The notes beneath the pieces are model-generated. The model was given only the letters and a program-made list of their open reading frames with translations, did no database searches and was not told the DNA's origin. The position numbers and the translations under genes are program-made. From an uncultured Chloroflexota bacterium (GTDB lineage Bacteria; Chloroflexota; Chloroflexia; Thermomicrobiales; UBA6265): 24,605 nt of DNA. The DNA is taken from positions 1-24,605 of the forward strand of contig CALGSZ010000165.1 in assembly GCA_937901745.1 (NCBI GenBank), written 5' to 3'. Below, one piece after another: positions 14,113-21,901 of this stretch (the first letter of the stretch is position 1; every line of letters begins with the position of its first letter).

Positions 14113-15111
14113 TCAACTAATCTCCCGCAGCTCAATGTATGAGCCCGCTGATCGCTGCGCCGTGCGATAGAACCACGGAGCGGCGAGGGAGACGTAGATC
14201 CGCCCCTCCAAGTCATCGATGAGCCGCTGGGGGATGCCGCTCGCGCCGTGGTATGCCCCAGCGATCGCTCCGGCGAGCGCGCCGCGCGAATCGGTCGCGC
14301 CGCCAGCGTTGACAGCAGCAAAGACCGCGTCCTCGAACGCGTCCGCCCGCGCCGCGGCTAGGTAGGCGCTGGCAATTACCTCTGCCGCGCCGAGCCCGGT
14401 ACCGAGCGCACGGATCGCCTCCTCGGTCGCGAGGTCGCCGCGCTGGATCTCGGCGGCGCGGCGCAGGCGCTCCGCGACCTCACCGGCAGCGATGAATTCA
14501 GCCGTCTCAGTCGCCCAGCGGTCCGGCGGCACCGATTTCCGCGCTGCAAGCTGGACAAGGTGGGCGGCCGCGGTCGTCGCCGCGATTGCCAGCGGGCTGC
14601 CGTGCGTCAGACGGGTCACCACCTCGGCATCCTGGCGCAGAGCGTCCGGCCGAAACGCGCCGACAGCGTGCATCAGGCCGATGGGGATGCCGCGAGCAAC
14701 GACATCCCCCGTGGCAGGACCATCTTCGTCGAGAGGCACCTGGTAATGCATTGTTTCCGCGGCGCGCTCGAGGAGCGCGATCGTCTCAGGCACCATCCAG
14801 CGCTTAGCCTCGCCGCGCGCGAGAAACATGAGCCTTGGGCCGATGTTCTCAGGATCGAGCGCGCCGCCGTTGACGGTCAGCGACTCGACGATGCAGAGCG
14901 CCGCTTCCGATTCATCGGTGAACTCGCCAGGCTTGACCTCCGCTCCGTCCGGCAGCGTCAGCGGGAAGTACCGCTCGACGCGACCGTATTCAGCGTGGAT
15001 GCGCTCGGCCGGCCAGCCCGCGACCGGCATGCCGAGCGCGTCACCTATCGCCATTCCCAGCAGCGCGCCGAGGAAGGCATCCTGATTCGCCTGGCGCTCA
15101 CGTCGGTCCAT
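14113..15111 (-). CDS. ADP-ribosylglycohydrolase family protein with altered metal site
   Basis: The 332-residue protein matches the ARH/DraG fold. GALLGMAIGDALGMPVAGW lies near the N-terminus, FTDESEAAL takes the place of the usual TDDTxxAL metal motif, there is an all-helical middle, and the C-terminal block AGGATDSRGALAGAIAGAYHG stands where active enzymes have GGDxDTxGAIAGAxxGA. The family removes ADP-ribose from proteins or small molecules using two Mg ions. Here the first Asp of the second motif is Ala and the second Asp of TDD is Glu, so binding of both metals is doubtful. ATG 15111 has GGAG 8 bases upstream; the longer frame to 15303 lies inside the exporter gene. It follows the MFS gene by 59 bp on the same strand and is probably cotranscribed. 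Confidence 0.85.
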   Translation of the reverse strand: MDRRERQANQDAFLGALLGMAIGDALGMPVAGWPAERIHAEYGRVERYFPLTLPDGAEVKPGEFTDESEAALCIVESLTVNGGALDPENIGPRLMFLARGEAKRWMVPETIALLERAAETMHYQVPLDEDGPATGDVVARGIPIGLMHAVGAFRPDALRQDAEVVTRLTHGSPLAIAATTAAAHLVQLAARKSVPPDRWATETAEFIAAGEVAERLRRAAEIQRGDLATEEAIRALGTGLGAAEVIASAYLAAARADAFEDAVFAAVNAGGATDSRGALAGAIAGAYHGASGIPQRLIDDLEGRIYVSLAAPWFYRTAQRSAGSYIELREIS

Positions 15112-15170
15112 CCCTGTGACTCCGTCTCGCGCGACCGGCCGATCTGCTCGCCAGGCCGCGGTGCTCCAAA

Positions 15171-16781
15171 TTAGTGACCGACCGAAATGACTTCTTGATT
15201 GGCCGTCCGATCGCTCGGGGCACGATGCGTCGGGCCTGAGCGCAGCGGTCGCTCCTCGAGGAAGAGAGCGACGATGAGCGCCAAGACGATGAACGGCAGA
15301 CACGCCAAGAAGACATCGTCGATCGCGTTGGTGAACGCGCCCAGCACGAAGTCGCGCTCCGGCCCCTTCAAAGCCTGCATCGCTTGTATGTTGTTCGCCT
15401 CGAGGGAGGCACCAGACGTCGGCAAACCCGCGACCGCCTCACCCAAGTAGTGATCGAGACGGATACCGAGCACGGCGCCGAAGATCGCGGCCCCGATGGC
15501 GCCTCCGAGCGAGCGGAAGAAGGTGGTCGAGCTCGTTGCCGTGCCGAGGTCCCGCATCTCGACTGCGTTCTGTACCGCCACGACGATCGTCTGCAGCGTC
15601 ATCCCAAGGCCGAGCCCAAAGAGGAAGGCGAAGATCGCGATCTTCCAGTACGGAGTGCTGACCTGCAGCCGTGAGAACAGCAAGATGGCGACGATCAAGA
15701 TCGCGGAGCCGGCGATGGGAAAGATTTTGTATCGGCCGGTTCGGGAGATGAGCCGGCCGGAGCTAATCGACGACGTCAGGATACCGATGACGACCGGCAG
15801 CATCGACAGTCCCGACCGCGTCGGTGACATCCCTTTCACGCCCTGCAAATAGAGCGGAAGGAAGATGATTGCGCCGAACATCGCCATGCCGGAGAGAAAG
15901 CCGAAGATGTTGCCAATGCGGAAGACCGCGTTCTGGAAGAGCCGTAGCGGAATGATCGGCTCCTTGGCGCGCGATTCGACGTAGACGAATGCCGCTGCCA
16001 ACACAACGGCCACGGCGACCAAGACGAGCGACTTCGGGGCGGTCCAGCCAAAGGCGTCGCCGGCCCAGTTTAGGTAGAGCAGCAGGCTGGTGACAGACGC
16101 CACGATCAGAGCGGCACCGCTGTAGTCAATCGCGTGCTCCCGACGCGCGACCGGCATCTTCAGCGCCAGCGACGTGATGACCAACGCGAGCGCGCCGATC
16201 GGCAGATTGATATAGAAGATCCACCGCCAGCCGGGACCATCTGTGAACCAACCGCCCAGGAGCGGACCTGCCACGCTCGAGGTGCCGAAGACGGCGCCGA
16301 AGTATCCCTGGTAGCGGCCGCGCTCCCGCGGCGGGATGACATCCCCGATGATGCTGAGGGCGATCGCCATCAGACCGCCGCCGCCGAGACCCTGGATGGC
16401 GCGGAAGGCGATCAGCTGGAACATGTCCTGACTCAGGCCGCAGAGAGCCGAGCCGATGAGGAAGATGGCGATCGTCGATTGGAAGATGATGCGCCGGCCG
16501 TAGAGGTCGGAGATTTTGCCCCAGAGCGGCGTGGACGCGGTTGACGTCAAGAGATACGCGGTGACAACCCAGGATAGGTGATTGAGACCGCCGAGATCAC
16601 TGACGATACGCGGAAGGGCCGTGCCGACGATGCTCTGGTCGAGCGCGGCCAAGAACATCCCTGCCATCACGCCGCCCAGGATGACCAGGATTTGCTGGTG
16701 CGACAGGGCAGGGAATTCGAGGGGCGCCGTCGCTGCAACCTCCGCCGGCGCGTGTCCGCGGTCAGACGTTCTGTGTGCCAT
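15171..16781 (-). CDS. MFS drug exporter, DHA2 (EmrB/QacA) family
   Basis: The 536-residue membrane protein has the 14-helix layout of DHA2 proton antiporters. GVMAGMFLAALDQSIVGTALPRI forms TM1 with the DHA2 motif D1. Motif A is GKISDLYGRR, and RAIQGLGGGGLMA is followed by motif C in GPLLGGWFTDGPGWRWIFYINLPIG. Further hydrophobic segments run to about 505. These proteins export lipophilic drugs, dyes or siderophores. ATG 16781 is chosen; an in-frame TTG at 16793 would add four residues but lies too near AGGGAG (about 13 bases before the ATG, 2-3 before the TTG). No TetR/MarR regulator is adjacent. It leads an ADP-ribosylglycohydrolase gene. Confidence 0.93.
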   Translation of the reverse strand: MAHRTSDRGHAPAEVAATAPLEFPALSHQQILVILGGVMAGMFLAALDQSIVGTALPRIVSDLGGLNHLSWVVTAYLLTSTASTPLWGKISDLYGRRIIFQSTIAIFLIGSALCGLSQDMFQLIAFRAIQGLGGGGLMAIALSIIGDVIPPRERGRYQGYFGAVFGTSSVAGPLLGGWFTDGPGWRWIFYINLPIGALALVITSLALKMPVARREHAIDYSGAALIVASVTSLLLYLNWAGDAFGWTAPKSLVLVAVAVVLAAAFVYVESRAKEPIIPLRLFQNAVFRIGNIFGFLSGMAMFGAIIFLPLYLQGVKGMSPTRSGLSMLPVVIGILTSSISSGRLISRTGRYKIFPIAGSAILIVAILLFSRLQVSTPYWKIAIFAFLFGLGLGMTLQTIVVAVQNAVEMRDLGTATSSTTFFRSLGGAIGAAIFGAVLGIRLDHYLGEAVAGLPTSGASLEANNIQAMQALKGPERDFVLGAFTNAIDDVFLACLPFIVLALIVALFLEERPLRSGPTHRAPSDRTANQEVISVGH

Positions 16782-16793
16782 ATGCGAGCTCAA

Positions 16794-17242
16794 TCTCCCT
16801 TAGGTGTTTTCGTGGTTGGTGCCGGACTCAACGCCTGGCGCATCCAGGTAAGCGGGCGCTCTTTTTCGGCGCAAGGGGTGGCGTCGCTGCCTCCCGCTCG
16901 GCGTCGCCTGGACGGGCTCGCCAGCCAGTGCCCTGGTCGCCACCGCGACGGACAGCATGCGGCGTGCAGTTATCTCGCCGGCATTGGGAGTGGGTTCCGG
17001 GCCACGCGCCCTCGTGGTGCGGCCCGGCGCCTGACACGCCAACGCGCAACCGTAGGCGATTCGCGCCGCCAGGTCAAGGATAAGCGGTCGCCAATTTGGC
17101 CCTTTCGCGAAGGAGAGCGTTCGCGCAACCCAAACCGAAGTCACCGGATTTTGGATGACCCAAGGGAGTACCCGGTGAACAGCGCGGATCCGAGGGCGAA
17201 TTGGTGCCGGTAGCGTTGCTCCAAAACAGCCCTCGTACATGT
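16794..17242. other. Divergent intergenic region (exporter / aminotransferase operon)
   Basis: About 510 bp separate the two divergent starts. On the minus strand it holds the exporter promoter (17049-17077) and a predicted leader of about 260 nt with a stable hairpin at 16997-17027 (CCGGG/CCCGG plus CCACG/CGTGG around a 5-nt bulge). On the plus strand, the operon promoter lies at its right end. A 146-codon minus-strand frame (17240-16800) crosses it but has no family resemblance and mixed codon use, so I do not call it a gene. Confidence 0.4.
17049..17077 (-). promoter_or_regulatory. Candidate promoter of the MFS exporter
   Basis: On the minus strand TTGACC (17077-17072) and TACGGT (17054-17049) are 17 bases apart. 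The -35 is good (5/6), the -10 weak (3/6). The start would be about 17042, giving an unusually long leader before the exporter. Confidence 0.4.
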
Positions 17243-17271
17243 TTGACGAGTTGTGTGGAAGTTCCTAGACT
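17243..17271 (+). promoter_or_regulatory. Promoter of the aminotransferase operon
   Basis: TTGACG (17243-17248) and TAGACT (17266-17271) are 17 bases apart, with 5/6 and 4/6 matches. The start near 17278 leaves a leader of about 27-40 nt. It should drive the genes from 17305 to 21759. Confidence 0.6.
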
Positions 17272-17304
17272 CCCGGCGGATTACGCGGATGACGAGGAAA
17301 ATTC

Positions 17305-18537
17305 GTGGAGGTGGAGGTGAGCTCGGCGGTCCAGGCGCGAACGGAGGCGAAAATCGAGGCGTTGCGTGAGTCACTGCCGGCGGTGCGACGCTTCGTTTAT
17401 CTCAATGCGGGGACGAATGGGCCGTTGCCCCGGGTGGTGGCGGAGACGATCTCAGCGGTATCGAAAGAGCAACTTGAGCACGGCCGGATCGCTCCCACCT
17501 ATTACGACGATCTCTTAGCGCACTGGGAAGACCTGCGCGGCCTCATTGCAGAGGTGATCGGCGCTGGGGCGGATGAGATTGCCCTCGTCCGTAGCACCAC
17601 CGAAGGGCTGAACATTGCCCTGATGGGACTGGATTGGGCGCGCGGCGACGAGGTCATCACCACGAACCTGGAGCATGTTTGTCTCTTCGCGCCGCTCGGG
17701 CTGATCGCTCACCGATACGGCGTTCGCATCCGCACGGTGGACATCGGCCATGGAGGTGGCGATGTCGTCGCCGCGATCGAGGCCGCGATGACGCCGCGAA
17801 CCAGAGCGATTGCAATCTCTCATGTGCAGTGGTCGTCGGGCGCGATTATGCCGATCGCCGAGGTTGCGCGCTTGGCTCGCTCTCGCGGCGCCCTGACGAT
17901 CGTTGATGGCGCTCAGGCAGTCGGGCACATCCCGGTCGACGTGCATGAGCTCGGCGTCGACGCCTACGCGTTCGCCGGACAGAAATGGCTGTGCGGCCCG
18001 AGCGGCACCGGCGCGCTCTTCGTTCGCCGCGACCGTCTTGGGGATATCGCGCCGACCTACTTGCGCTGGGGACGCTTCGACGCGACCGGGTTCGTCGTGC
18101 CACCGGCCGGTGCCGCTCGCTATGAGATGGGTGAGCACAACCTGCCGGTCACGCGCGGTCAGGAGGAAGGACTACGCTGGCTGCGAGACGAGGTGGGTTT
18201 CCCCTGGCTACACGAACGGATCGCGCGGCTCGGACGGCGGTGCTATGAAGGTCTCAGCGGCGTCCCCGGCATCACCGTGACGACGCCTCCCGACCGAATG
18301 GCCGGCATCATCTGCTTCACGGTTGACGGCTGGCATGCTCGGGAGGTTGCGGACGAGCTTTGCCGTCGCGGCTTCGTCATCCGGTACGTTGAACAGCCGC
18401 CGAGCCCGGTGATTGCCCGCGTCTCCACCGGCTGGTGGAATACTGAAGAAGAGATCGACGACTTCGTCGCGGCAGTCGCTGACCTCGCGCAGCGGCAACT
18501 CGAGCCGGCGACGAGCCACGCCGCGCGGAGCGCATGA
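17305..18537 (+). CDS. Class V aminotransferase (PLP enzyme, SufS/isopenicillin-N epimerase-like)
   Basis: The 410-residue fold-type I PLP enzyme shows FVYLNAGTNGPLP at the substrate site, STTEGLN for the PLP phosphate, SHVQWSSGAIMP, DGAQAVGHIPVDV with the Asp that holds the pyridine nitrogen, and the Schiff-base lysine in FAGQKWLCGPSGTGALFV (Lys227). The C-terminal domain ends RVSTGWWNTEEEIDDFVAAV, as in SufS relatives. The RxGxHC loop of cysteine desulfurases is missing (it reads RYVEQPPSPV), so sulfur transfer is unlikely; epimerase, lyase or transaminase chemistry is possible. GTG 17305 has GAGGAAA 7 bases upstream, but GTGs at 17311 and 17317 are also well placed. First gene of a four-gene operon; the next start lies 1 bp after its stop. 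Confidence 0.88.
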   Translation: MEVEVSSAVQARTEAKIEALRESLPAVRRFVYLNAGTNGPLPRVVAETISAVSKEQLEHGRIAPTYYDDLLAHWEDLRGLIAEVIGAGADEIALVRSTTEGLNIALMGLDWARGDEVITTNLEHVCLFAPLGLIAHRYGVRIRTVDIGHGGGDVVAAIEAAMTPRTRAIAISHVQWSSGAIMPIAEVARLARSRGALTIVDGAQAVGHIPVDVHELGVDAYAFAGQKWLCGPSGTGALFVRRDRLGDIAPTYLRWGRFDATGFVVPPAGAARYEMGEHNLPVTRGQEEGLRWLRDEVGFPWLHERIARLGRRCYEGLSGVPGITVTTPPDRMAGIICFTVDGWHAREVADELCRRGFVIRYVEQPPSPVIARVSTGWWNTEEEIDDFVAAVADLAQRQLEPATSHAARSA

Positions 18538-18538
18538 C

Positions 18539-19423
18539 GTGTGTGCAGCGACACCAATCTGGCCCGCAGGTCACCGCGCAGCGCTCTGCCTCACCTTCGA
18601 CGTTACCGCTCCAAACTGGGAGGCGTACGGCGTCAGCGACGATGATCGCTACCTGCTCGCGCAAACTGCCTACGAGCCGGCGGGGTTAGCGCGAATTCTC
18701 GACCTGCTGGCCGATCTATCGGTGCAGGCCACCTTCTGCTGGGACGGACAAGCTGCACGGCTGCATTCCGCGCTCGTCCAGCGCGCTGTCGCGGAAGGTC
18801 ATGAGATTGCCCTCCGCTCCTCGGGACGCCAATCGGACGAACAACTGAGCGTCGAGGATGTGCGGCAGGGCATGCGCGAGGTATTCGACACCCTTACCGG
18901 TCTCGGCGAGGCGACTCCGACGGGATACAAGACAGCCGGCGGACGTGTGATGAGCACGACGTACGCTGCCGCCCAAGAGCTCGGGTTGACCTGGGTCATG
19001 GGTGAGCCGGTTGGTGATTTGCCCGTCCTGCAGCGGCCTGGCTCGCCTCCCTCTCTCGTGGCTCACTCTGAGCCGGACCCGGAACGACCACCTCTCGTTC
19101 ACCTGCCTTGCTCATGGTTCAACGACGATTGCACTCTCTTCGTGCGCCGGTTCCTGACGCCGAACCAGGTTTACGAAGTCTGGCGGGAGGAATTCGACGT
19201 CATCCGGGCAGAGGGCAAGCTGATGTGCCTGTCGCTGCATCCCTTCGTGATTGGCAGGCCGGGCCTCTCGCGAGCCTTGGCTCGGTTCATTGATGACGTG
19301 ATCGACCAGGGAGATGTCTGGATCGCAAGGGCAGAGTACATCGCCCGTTGGTGGCTGGAGCGGGAGCGCGACATCGAGCGCCGCCTGGCGGACGACGCTT
19401 CCGATGGGAGGGAGCTGCGGTGA
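18539..19423 (+). CDS. Polysaccharide deacetylase-like (NodB fold) protein lacking metal histidines
   Basis: The 294-residue protein resembles the HpPgdA/PuuE-type branch of carbohydrate esterase 4. ALCLTFDV (Asp21) matches the first NodB motif, GHEIAL (His88) the second, TGYKTAGGRVMSTT the third, and MCLSLHPFVIGRPGLSRALARFIDDVIDQGDVW is the typical C-terminal block with its catalytic-site His. In active members motif 2 reads like HEIGxHxxxH; here the metal-binding positions are occupied by RSSGRQS, so zinc binding should be impaired. Relatives include peptidoglycan deacetylases and allantoinase or cyclic-imide hydrolases. GTG 18539 is backed by GGAG 8 bases upstream; the stop overlaps the next start by 4 bases (GTGA). 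Tight coupling suggests it acts with the aminotransferase and amidohydrolase. Confidence 0.85.
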   Translation: MCAATPIWPAGHRAALCLTFDVTAPNWEAYGVSDDDRYLLAQTAYEPAGLARILDLLADLSVQATFCWDGQAARLHSALVQRAVAEGHEIALRSSGRQSDEQLSVEDVRQGMREVFDTLTGLGEATPTGYKTAGGRVMSTTYAAAQELGLTWVMGEPVGDLPVLQRPGSPPSLVAHSEPDPERPPLVHLPCSWFNDDCTLFVRRFLTPNQVYEVWREEFDVIRAEGKLMCLSLHPFVIGRPGLSRALARFIDDVIDQGDVWIARAEYIARWWLERERDIERRLADDASDGRELR

Positions 19424-21021
19424 CGGCCGATCTTCTCCTGGTCAATGGACGCGTGCTGACGATGGACCCGGAGAGACCGCGGGCAACCGCCGTCGCGATC
19501 CGAAATGGCCGCATCGCGGCGGTCGGGACGGATGACGAGGCGCGAGAAGCCGCCGGCCCACGCGCGGAAGCGATCGATCTGCGCGGGCGGACAGCAACAC
19601 CCGGCCTCAACGACGCGCATGCCCATCCGATGGGCGTCGGCCTGGCGCTAGCGGACCTCGATCTCGCCAGTCCGCCGAATCGCTCGATCCGCGATCTCGT
19701 CGATCTCGTGGCGGCCGAGACCCGGCGCCGATCGCCTGGAACCTGGATCGTCGGACGCGGCTACGATCAGGCCCGGCTGAGCGAGCAGCGGCACCCAACA
19801 CGGCACGACCTCGACGCGGTTTCCCCAAACCACCCGGTCCTCCTGATCCGCGCTTGCCACCACATCGGCGTCGCGAACAGCCGCGCGCTCGCGCTGGCGA
19901 ACATTACCGCGGCGACGCCCGACCCGGACGGAGGCACAATCGACCGCGACGAACACGGCGAGCCTACCGGCGTTGTCCGGGAGGCCGCGCTCCAGATGGT
20001 GCGGGACGCCATCGGCGAGCCGGACGAGGAGCAGCTTGCCGACGCGCTTTTCCGGGCTGGAAAGGCGTTCCTTGAAAGCGGCGTCACAAGTGTGACGGAA
20101 GCCATGCTTCGTCGGCCGGAAGAGCTTCGCGCCTATCAGCGGCTCAACCAAGAGGGTCGGCTGCCCGTGCGGACCTACCTGATGATGCTTTACGACGAGA
20201 CACTAGAGCCGATGGAATCGCTCGGCATCCGGACCGGCTTCGGCGATGATTGGCTGCGGATCGGTCCGGTCAAGCTCTTCAGCGATGGCAGCATCGGCGG
20301 CCGCACGGCCCGGATGCGTGAGCCGTACGTCGGCGAGCCGGACAACGTCGGGCTTTGGATGATGCCGCCGGACGAGCTGAAGGCGAAGGTGCGCCGGGCA
20401 CATGCCGCGGGATTCCAGCTCGGCATCCATGCCATCGGTGACGCGGCGATCTCGCTGGTGCTCGACGCCTACGAAGAGGCGATGACGGCGCATCCCCGGC
20501 CGGATCCCCGGCATCGGATCGAGCACTGCTCTATCGTTGATGAAGCAATAATGGCGCGGATCGCCCGGCTCGGTGTGATCGCGATCCCTGGCACGTCCTT
20601 TCTCTATCATTTCCGCGATGCCTACGTGCAGAATCTCGGCTATGACCGTCTGCGATACGCCTACGGCTTGGCGAGCTACGCCCGCCATGGCATCGTCGCG
20701 GCGGCGAGCACCGACGCGCCGATCGTGCCGCCGCGGGCGACGATTGGCCTGCAGACGATGATGACCCGGCGCGATCGCGGTGGACACGAAGTTTGGCCTG
20801 AAGAGACGGTTGGCCTCGAGGACGCCCTGCGCGCCTACACGGTCAACGGCGCCATCGCCTCATTCGAAGAGAAGCGGAAGGGGATGCTCCGGCCGGGCAT
20901 GCTCGGCGACGTGACCGTCTTCGAGACGGATCTGGAGACGATAGCTTCGACTGAGATCGGAGCAGTCGAAGTTGATCTGACGATCACCGAGGGGCGCGTC
21001 GCGTATTCACGGCAGTCCTGA
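19420..21021 (+). CDS. Amidohydrolase, YtcJ-like (amidohydrolase 3 family)
   Basis: The 533-residue metal-dependent hydrolase begins with the small beta-sandwich strand ADLLLVNGRVLTMD. The barrel follows, with metal-binding DAHAHP (His67, His69), the YtcJ-type segment LDAVSPNHPVLLIRACHHIGVANSRAL, KLFSDGSIGGRTARM, GIHAIGDAAI, HRIEHCSI and STDAPIVPP (a metal Asp). The C-terminus closes the sandwich (GDVTVFETDLETI, VDLTITEGRVAY). Such enzymes cleave amide or N-formyl bonds; substrates of YtcJ relatives are mostly unknown. GTG 19420 has GGGAGGGAG just upstream and overlaps the preceding stop, a coupled translation unit. Confidence 0.93.
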   Translation: MTADLLLVNGRVLTMDPERPRATAVAIRNGRIAAVGTDDEAREAAGPRAEAIDLRGRTATPGLNDAHAHPMGVGLALADLDLASPPNRSIRDLVDLVAAETRRRSPGTWIVGRGYDQARLSEQRHPTRHDLDAVSPNHPVLLIRACHHIGVANSRALALANITAATPDPDGGTIDRDEHGEPTGVVREAALQMVRDAIGEPDEEQLADALFRAGKAFLESGVTSVTEAMLRRPEELRAYQRLNQEGRLPVRTYLMMLYDETLEPMESLGIRTGFGDDWLRIGPVKLFSDGSIGGRTARMREPYVGEPDNVGLWMMPPDELKAKVRRAHAAGFQLGIHAIGDAAISLVLDAYEEAMTAHPRPDPRHRIEHCSIVDEAIMARIARLGVIAIPGTSFLYHFRDAYVQNLGYDRLRYAYGLASYARHGIVAAASTDAPIVPPRATIGLQTMMTRRDRGGHEVWPEETVGLEDALRAYTVNGAIASFEEKRKGMLRPGMLGDVTVFETDLETIASTEIGAVEVDLTITEGRVAYSRQS

Positions 21022-21078
21022 CTGGCCGCGGGTGAGTCCTGGGGGAGGCTAGACGATGCTTTACGGGAGGAGGTGCGC

Positions 21079-21759
21079 ATGCGACTGACCTATATCGCCC
21101 ACGCGGCGTTCTACCTCGAGGACGGAGAGCATGGAGTGCTCATCGATCCATTTATCTCCGGCAACCCGCTCGCGAAGCACTCGCCGGACGATTTCGAGCC
21201 GCAGGCGATTCTGCTGACCCACGCCCACGACGATCACGTCGGCGACACGATCAGCATTGCGAAGCGGACGGGCGCAACCGTCATCGCGACGTTCGAGCTC
21301 GGCACCTTCTTGAGCCAGCAAGGCGTGCCCAATGTGATCGCCGGCAACCACGGCGGGACGATTTCATTCCCCGGCGGCTCGGTCAAGCTCGTGCCCGCGT
21401 GGCACACGTCGTCATACAGCGACAACTTCCTCGCCCCGGGCGTGCCCGCCGGATTGGTGGTGCGCTTCGGTGGCAAGACGATCTACTTCGCGGGCGACAC
21501 CTGCCTCTTCAGCGACATGAAGCTGATCGGCGAGGAAGGCCTCGATGTCGCGGTCTTGCCGATCGGCGACTTCTACACCATGGGACCAGCCGACGCGGTG
21601 AAGGCGGTGCGCTTCCTCGAGCCGGGACTCGTCATCCCCTGCCACTACAACACCTTCCCGCCAATCAAACAGGATCCGAACCGATTCAAGGAGATGGTCG
21701 AGGAGCAAACCGGCGTCAAGTGCCTTGTCCTTGCCCCTGGCGATTCGCACGAAATGTAG
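21079..21759 (+). CDS. UPF0173 metal-dependent hydrolase (metallo-beta-lactamase fold)
   Basis: The 226-residue protein matches the UPF0173 (YtkL) family throughout: MRLTYIAHAAFYLE at the start, ILLTHAHDDHVGD (His48, His50, Asp52, His53) as the HxHxDH metal site, GNHGGT, WHTSSY, IYFAGDTCLFSDM, VLPIGDFYTMGP and VIPCHYNTFP for the remaining ligands. Members bind two metal ions and hydrolyse unknown substrates. ATG 21079 has GGAGGAGG 6 bases upstream; an in-frame GTG two codons earlier overlaps that site. It lies 57 bp after the amidohydrolase stop and is probably the last gene of the operon, closed by the inverted repeat that follows. Confidence 0.92.
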   Translation: MRLTYIAHAAFYLEDGEHGVLIDPFISGNPLAKHSPDDFEPQAILLTHAHDDHVGDTISIAKRTGATVIATFELGTFLSQQGVPNVIAGNHGGTISFPGGSVKLVPAWHTSSYSDNFLAPGVPAGLVVRFGGKTIYFAGDTCLFSDMKLIGEEGLDVAVLPIGDFYTMGPADAVKAVRFLEPGLVIPCHYNTFPPIKQDPNRFKEMVEEQTGVKCLVLAPGDSHEM

Positions 21760-21762
21760 AAA

Positions 21763-21876
21763 GGGGCGAGGAGCGAGGGGTTAGGGGATAGGAGTTGGGG
21801 GTTAGGGGTCGGGGCAGGGGTCTGGGACGACTCCAAACTCGACTGCTCCTACCTCTAACTCCTCGCTCCTCGCCCC
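21763..21876. repeat. G-rich imperfect inverted repeat with G-quadruplex potential
   Basis: Positions 21763-21777 are perfectly complementary to 21862-21876 (15 bp). With two mismatches and a bulge the arms extend to about 31 bp (21763-21794 with 21846-21876). The left half is G-rich with TTAGGGG words, and at 21797-21820 four G4 runs separated by 2-4 bases form a canonical quadruplex pattern. It starts 3 bases after the UPF0173 stop and ends 25 bases before the next start. It could end transcription or stabilise the message, and may belong to a dispersed low-complexity family. Confidence 0.65.
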
Positions 21877-21901
21877 TCGCCCCTAACTCCTAACCTCTGC
21901 T

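Noticed and set aside
14560..15174. 204-codon plus-strand frame opposite the ADP-ribosylglycohydrolase gene
   Set aside because: Shadow frame, Arg/His-rich, no domain; the minus strand carries clear family motifs.
16800..17240. 146-codon minus-strand frame upstream of the exporter
   Set aside because: Arg/Pro-rich, no family resemblance, mixed codon use, and it crosses the predicted promoter and hairpin; it also ends in TAAGGGAG, probably by chance.
17305..18537. Call of the class V enzyme as a SufS/NifS cysteine desulfurase
   Set aside because: The catalytic Cys loop is missing and no Fe-S or SufU/SufE gene is nearby.
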